A DNA stretch of 51,779 nt, taken from the NCBI RefSeq assembly GCF_023823685.1, contig NZ_JAMXBF010000019.1:1-51779 (forward strand). Direction: 5' to 3'. The notes beneath the pieces were generated by a model, which worked only from the letters and a program-made list of their open reading frames with translations, was not told the origin of the DNA and did not search any database. Positions 51,743-51,779 of the stretch are shown here, one piece after another. This DNA comes from Pseudomonas subflava (GTDB taxonomy: Bacteria; Pseudomonadota; Gammaproteobacteria; Pseudomonadales; Pseudomonadaceae). A program made the translations under genes and the position numbers. How positions within the stretch are numbered: the first letter of the stretch is position 1; each line of letters opens with the position of its first letter.

Positions 51743-51779
51743 AAGGCAACCGCGCAAGGCTTAAGCGCCGGCGCAGAGC

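Overview
The window is high-GC chromosomal DNA of a Pseudomonas, judged from diagnostic genes: MvaT, RpoS with adjacent RsmZ, ErdR, a GfnR-type regulator beside adhC/fghA, and malate:quinone oxidoreductase. Several blocks follow P. aeruginosa gene order (as I remember it) but are joined differently, so a species outside P. aeruginosa, perhaps the mendocina/oleovorans/alcaligenes side of the genus, is my inference. I see no prophage, insertion sequence, CRISPR array, rRNA or tRNA. Most of the window is densely packed core genome.

Layout. 1-3257: tail of a chemotaxis receptor, a small ORF, purU, the xenogeneic silencer mvaT and exonuclease I. 3399-11228: a membrane gene followed by a tightly overlapping six-gene unit, RDD protein / SpoIIM-like / DUF4129 / DUF4350 / MoxR AAA+ ATPase / DUF58. 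This is a conserved but poorly understood envelope-associated MoxR system and the best candidate here for an under-described machine. 11283-14879: dgkA, erdR, an EamA exporter, a DTW-domain tRNA modification enzyme, a PA3611-like secreted protein and a small ribbon-helix-helix-like protein. 15344-20611: recX-recA with a LexA box, pncC/cinA, mutS and fdxA, a DNA repair block. 20673-21000: the small RNA RsmZ with its GacA upstream element. 21048-26514: rpoS, nlpD, pcm, surE, truD, ispF, the classic stationary-phase block.

26518-29587: glutathione-dependent formaldehyde detoxification (fghA, adhC) with a divergent LysR regulator. 29643-30728: a three-gene cluster of a degenerate SRAP protein, a DUF2007 protein and a CPXCG protein. 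30815-33887: an acyltransferase, small proteins and a YajG lipoprotein. 33942-39417: mqo, a PA4642-like gene, a WbuC cupin, hpt, upp and uraA (purine and pyrimidine salvage and uptake). 39585-45056: a more accessory-looking block with a Baeyer-Villiger-type monooxygenase, an SMP-30-like beta-propeller, a Tat-exported aldo/keto reductase, an NTT/MFS-like transporter and a coiled-coil protein. 45336-51647: LysR regulator, 3-hydroxyacyl-CoA dehydrogenase, acyl-CoA dehydrogenase, a PHB-depolymerase-like esterase and an iron-dependent alcohol dehydrogenase.

Intergenic DNA carries clear Rho-independent terminators, several bidirectional, and palindromic repeats with a GTAGGGT head. One of these supplies the stop codon of the LysR gene at 28679. 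The most unusual protein observation is the SRAP homologue at 29643-30260, which lacks three of the four known active-site residues of YedK/HMCES.
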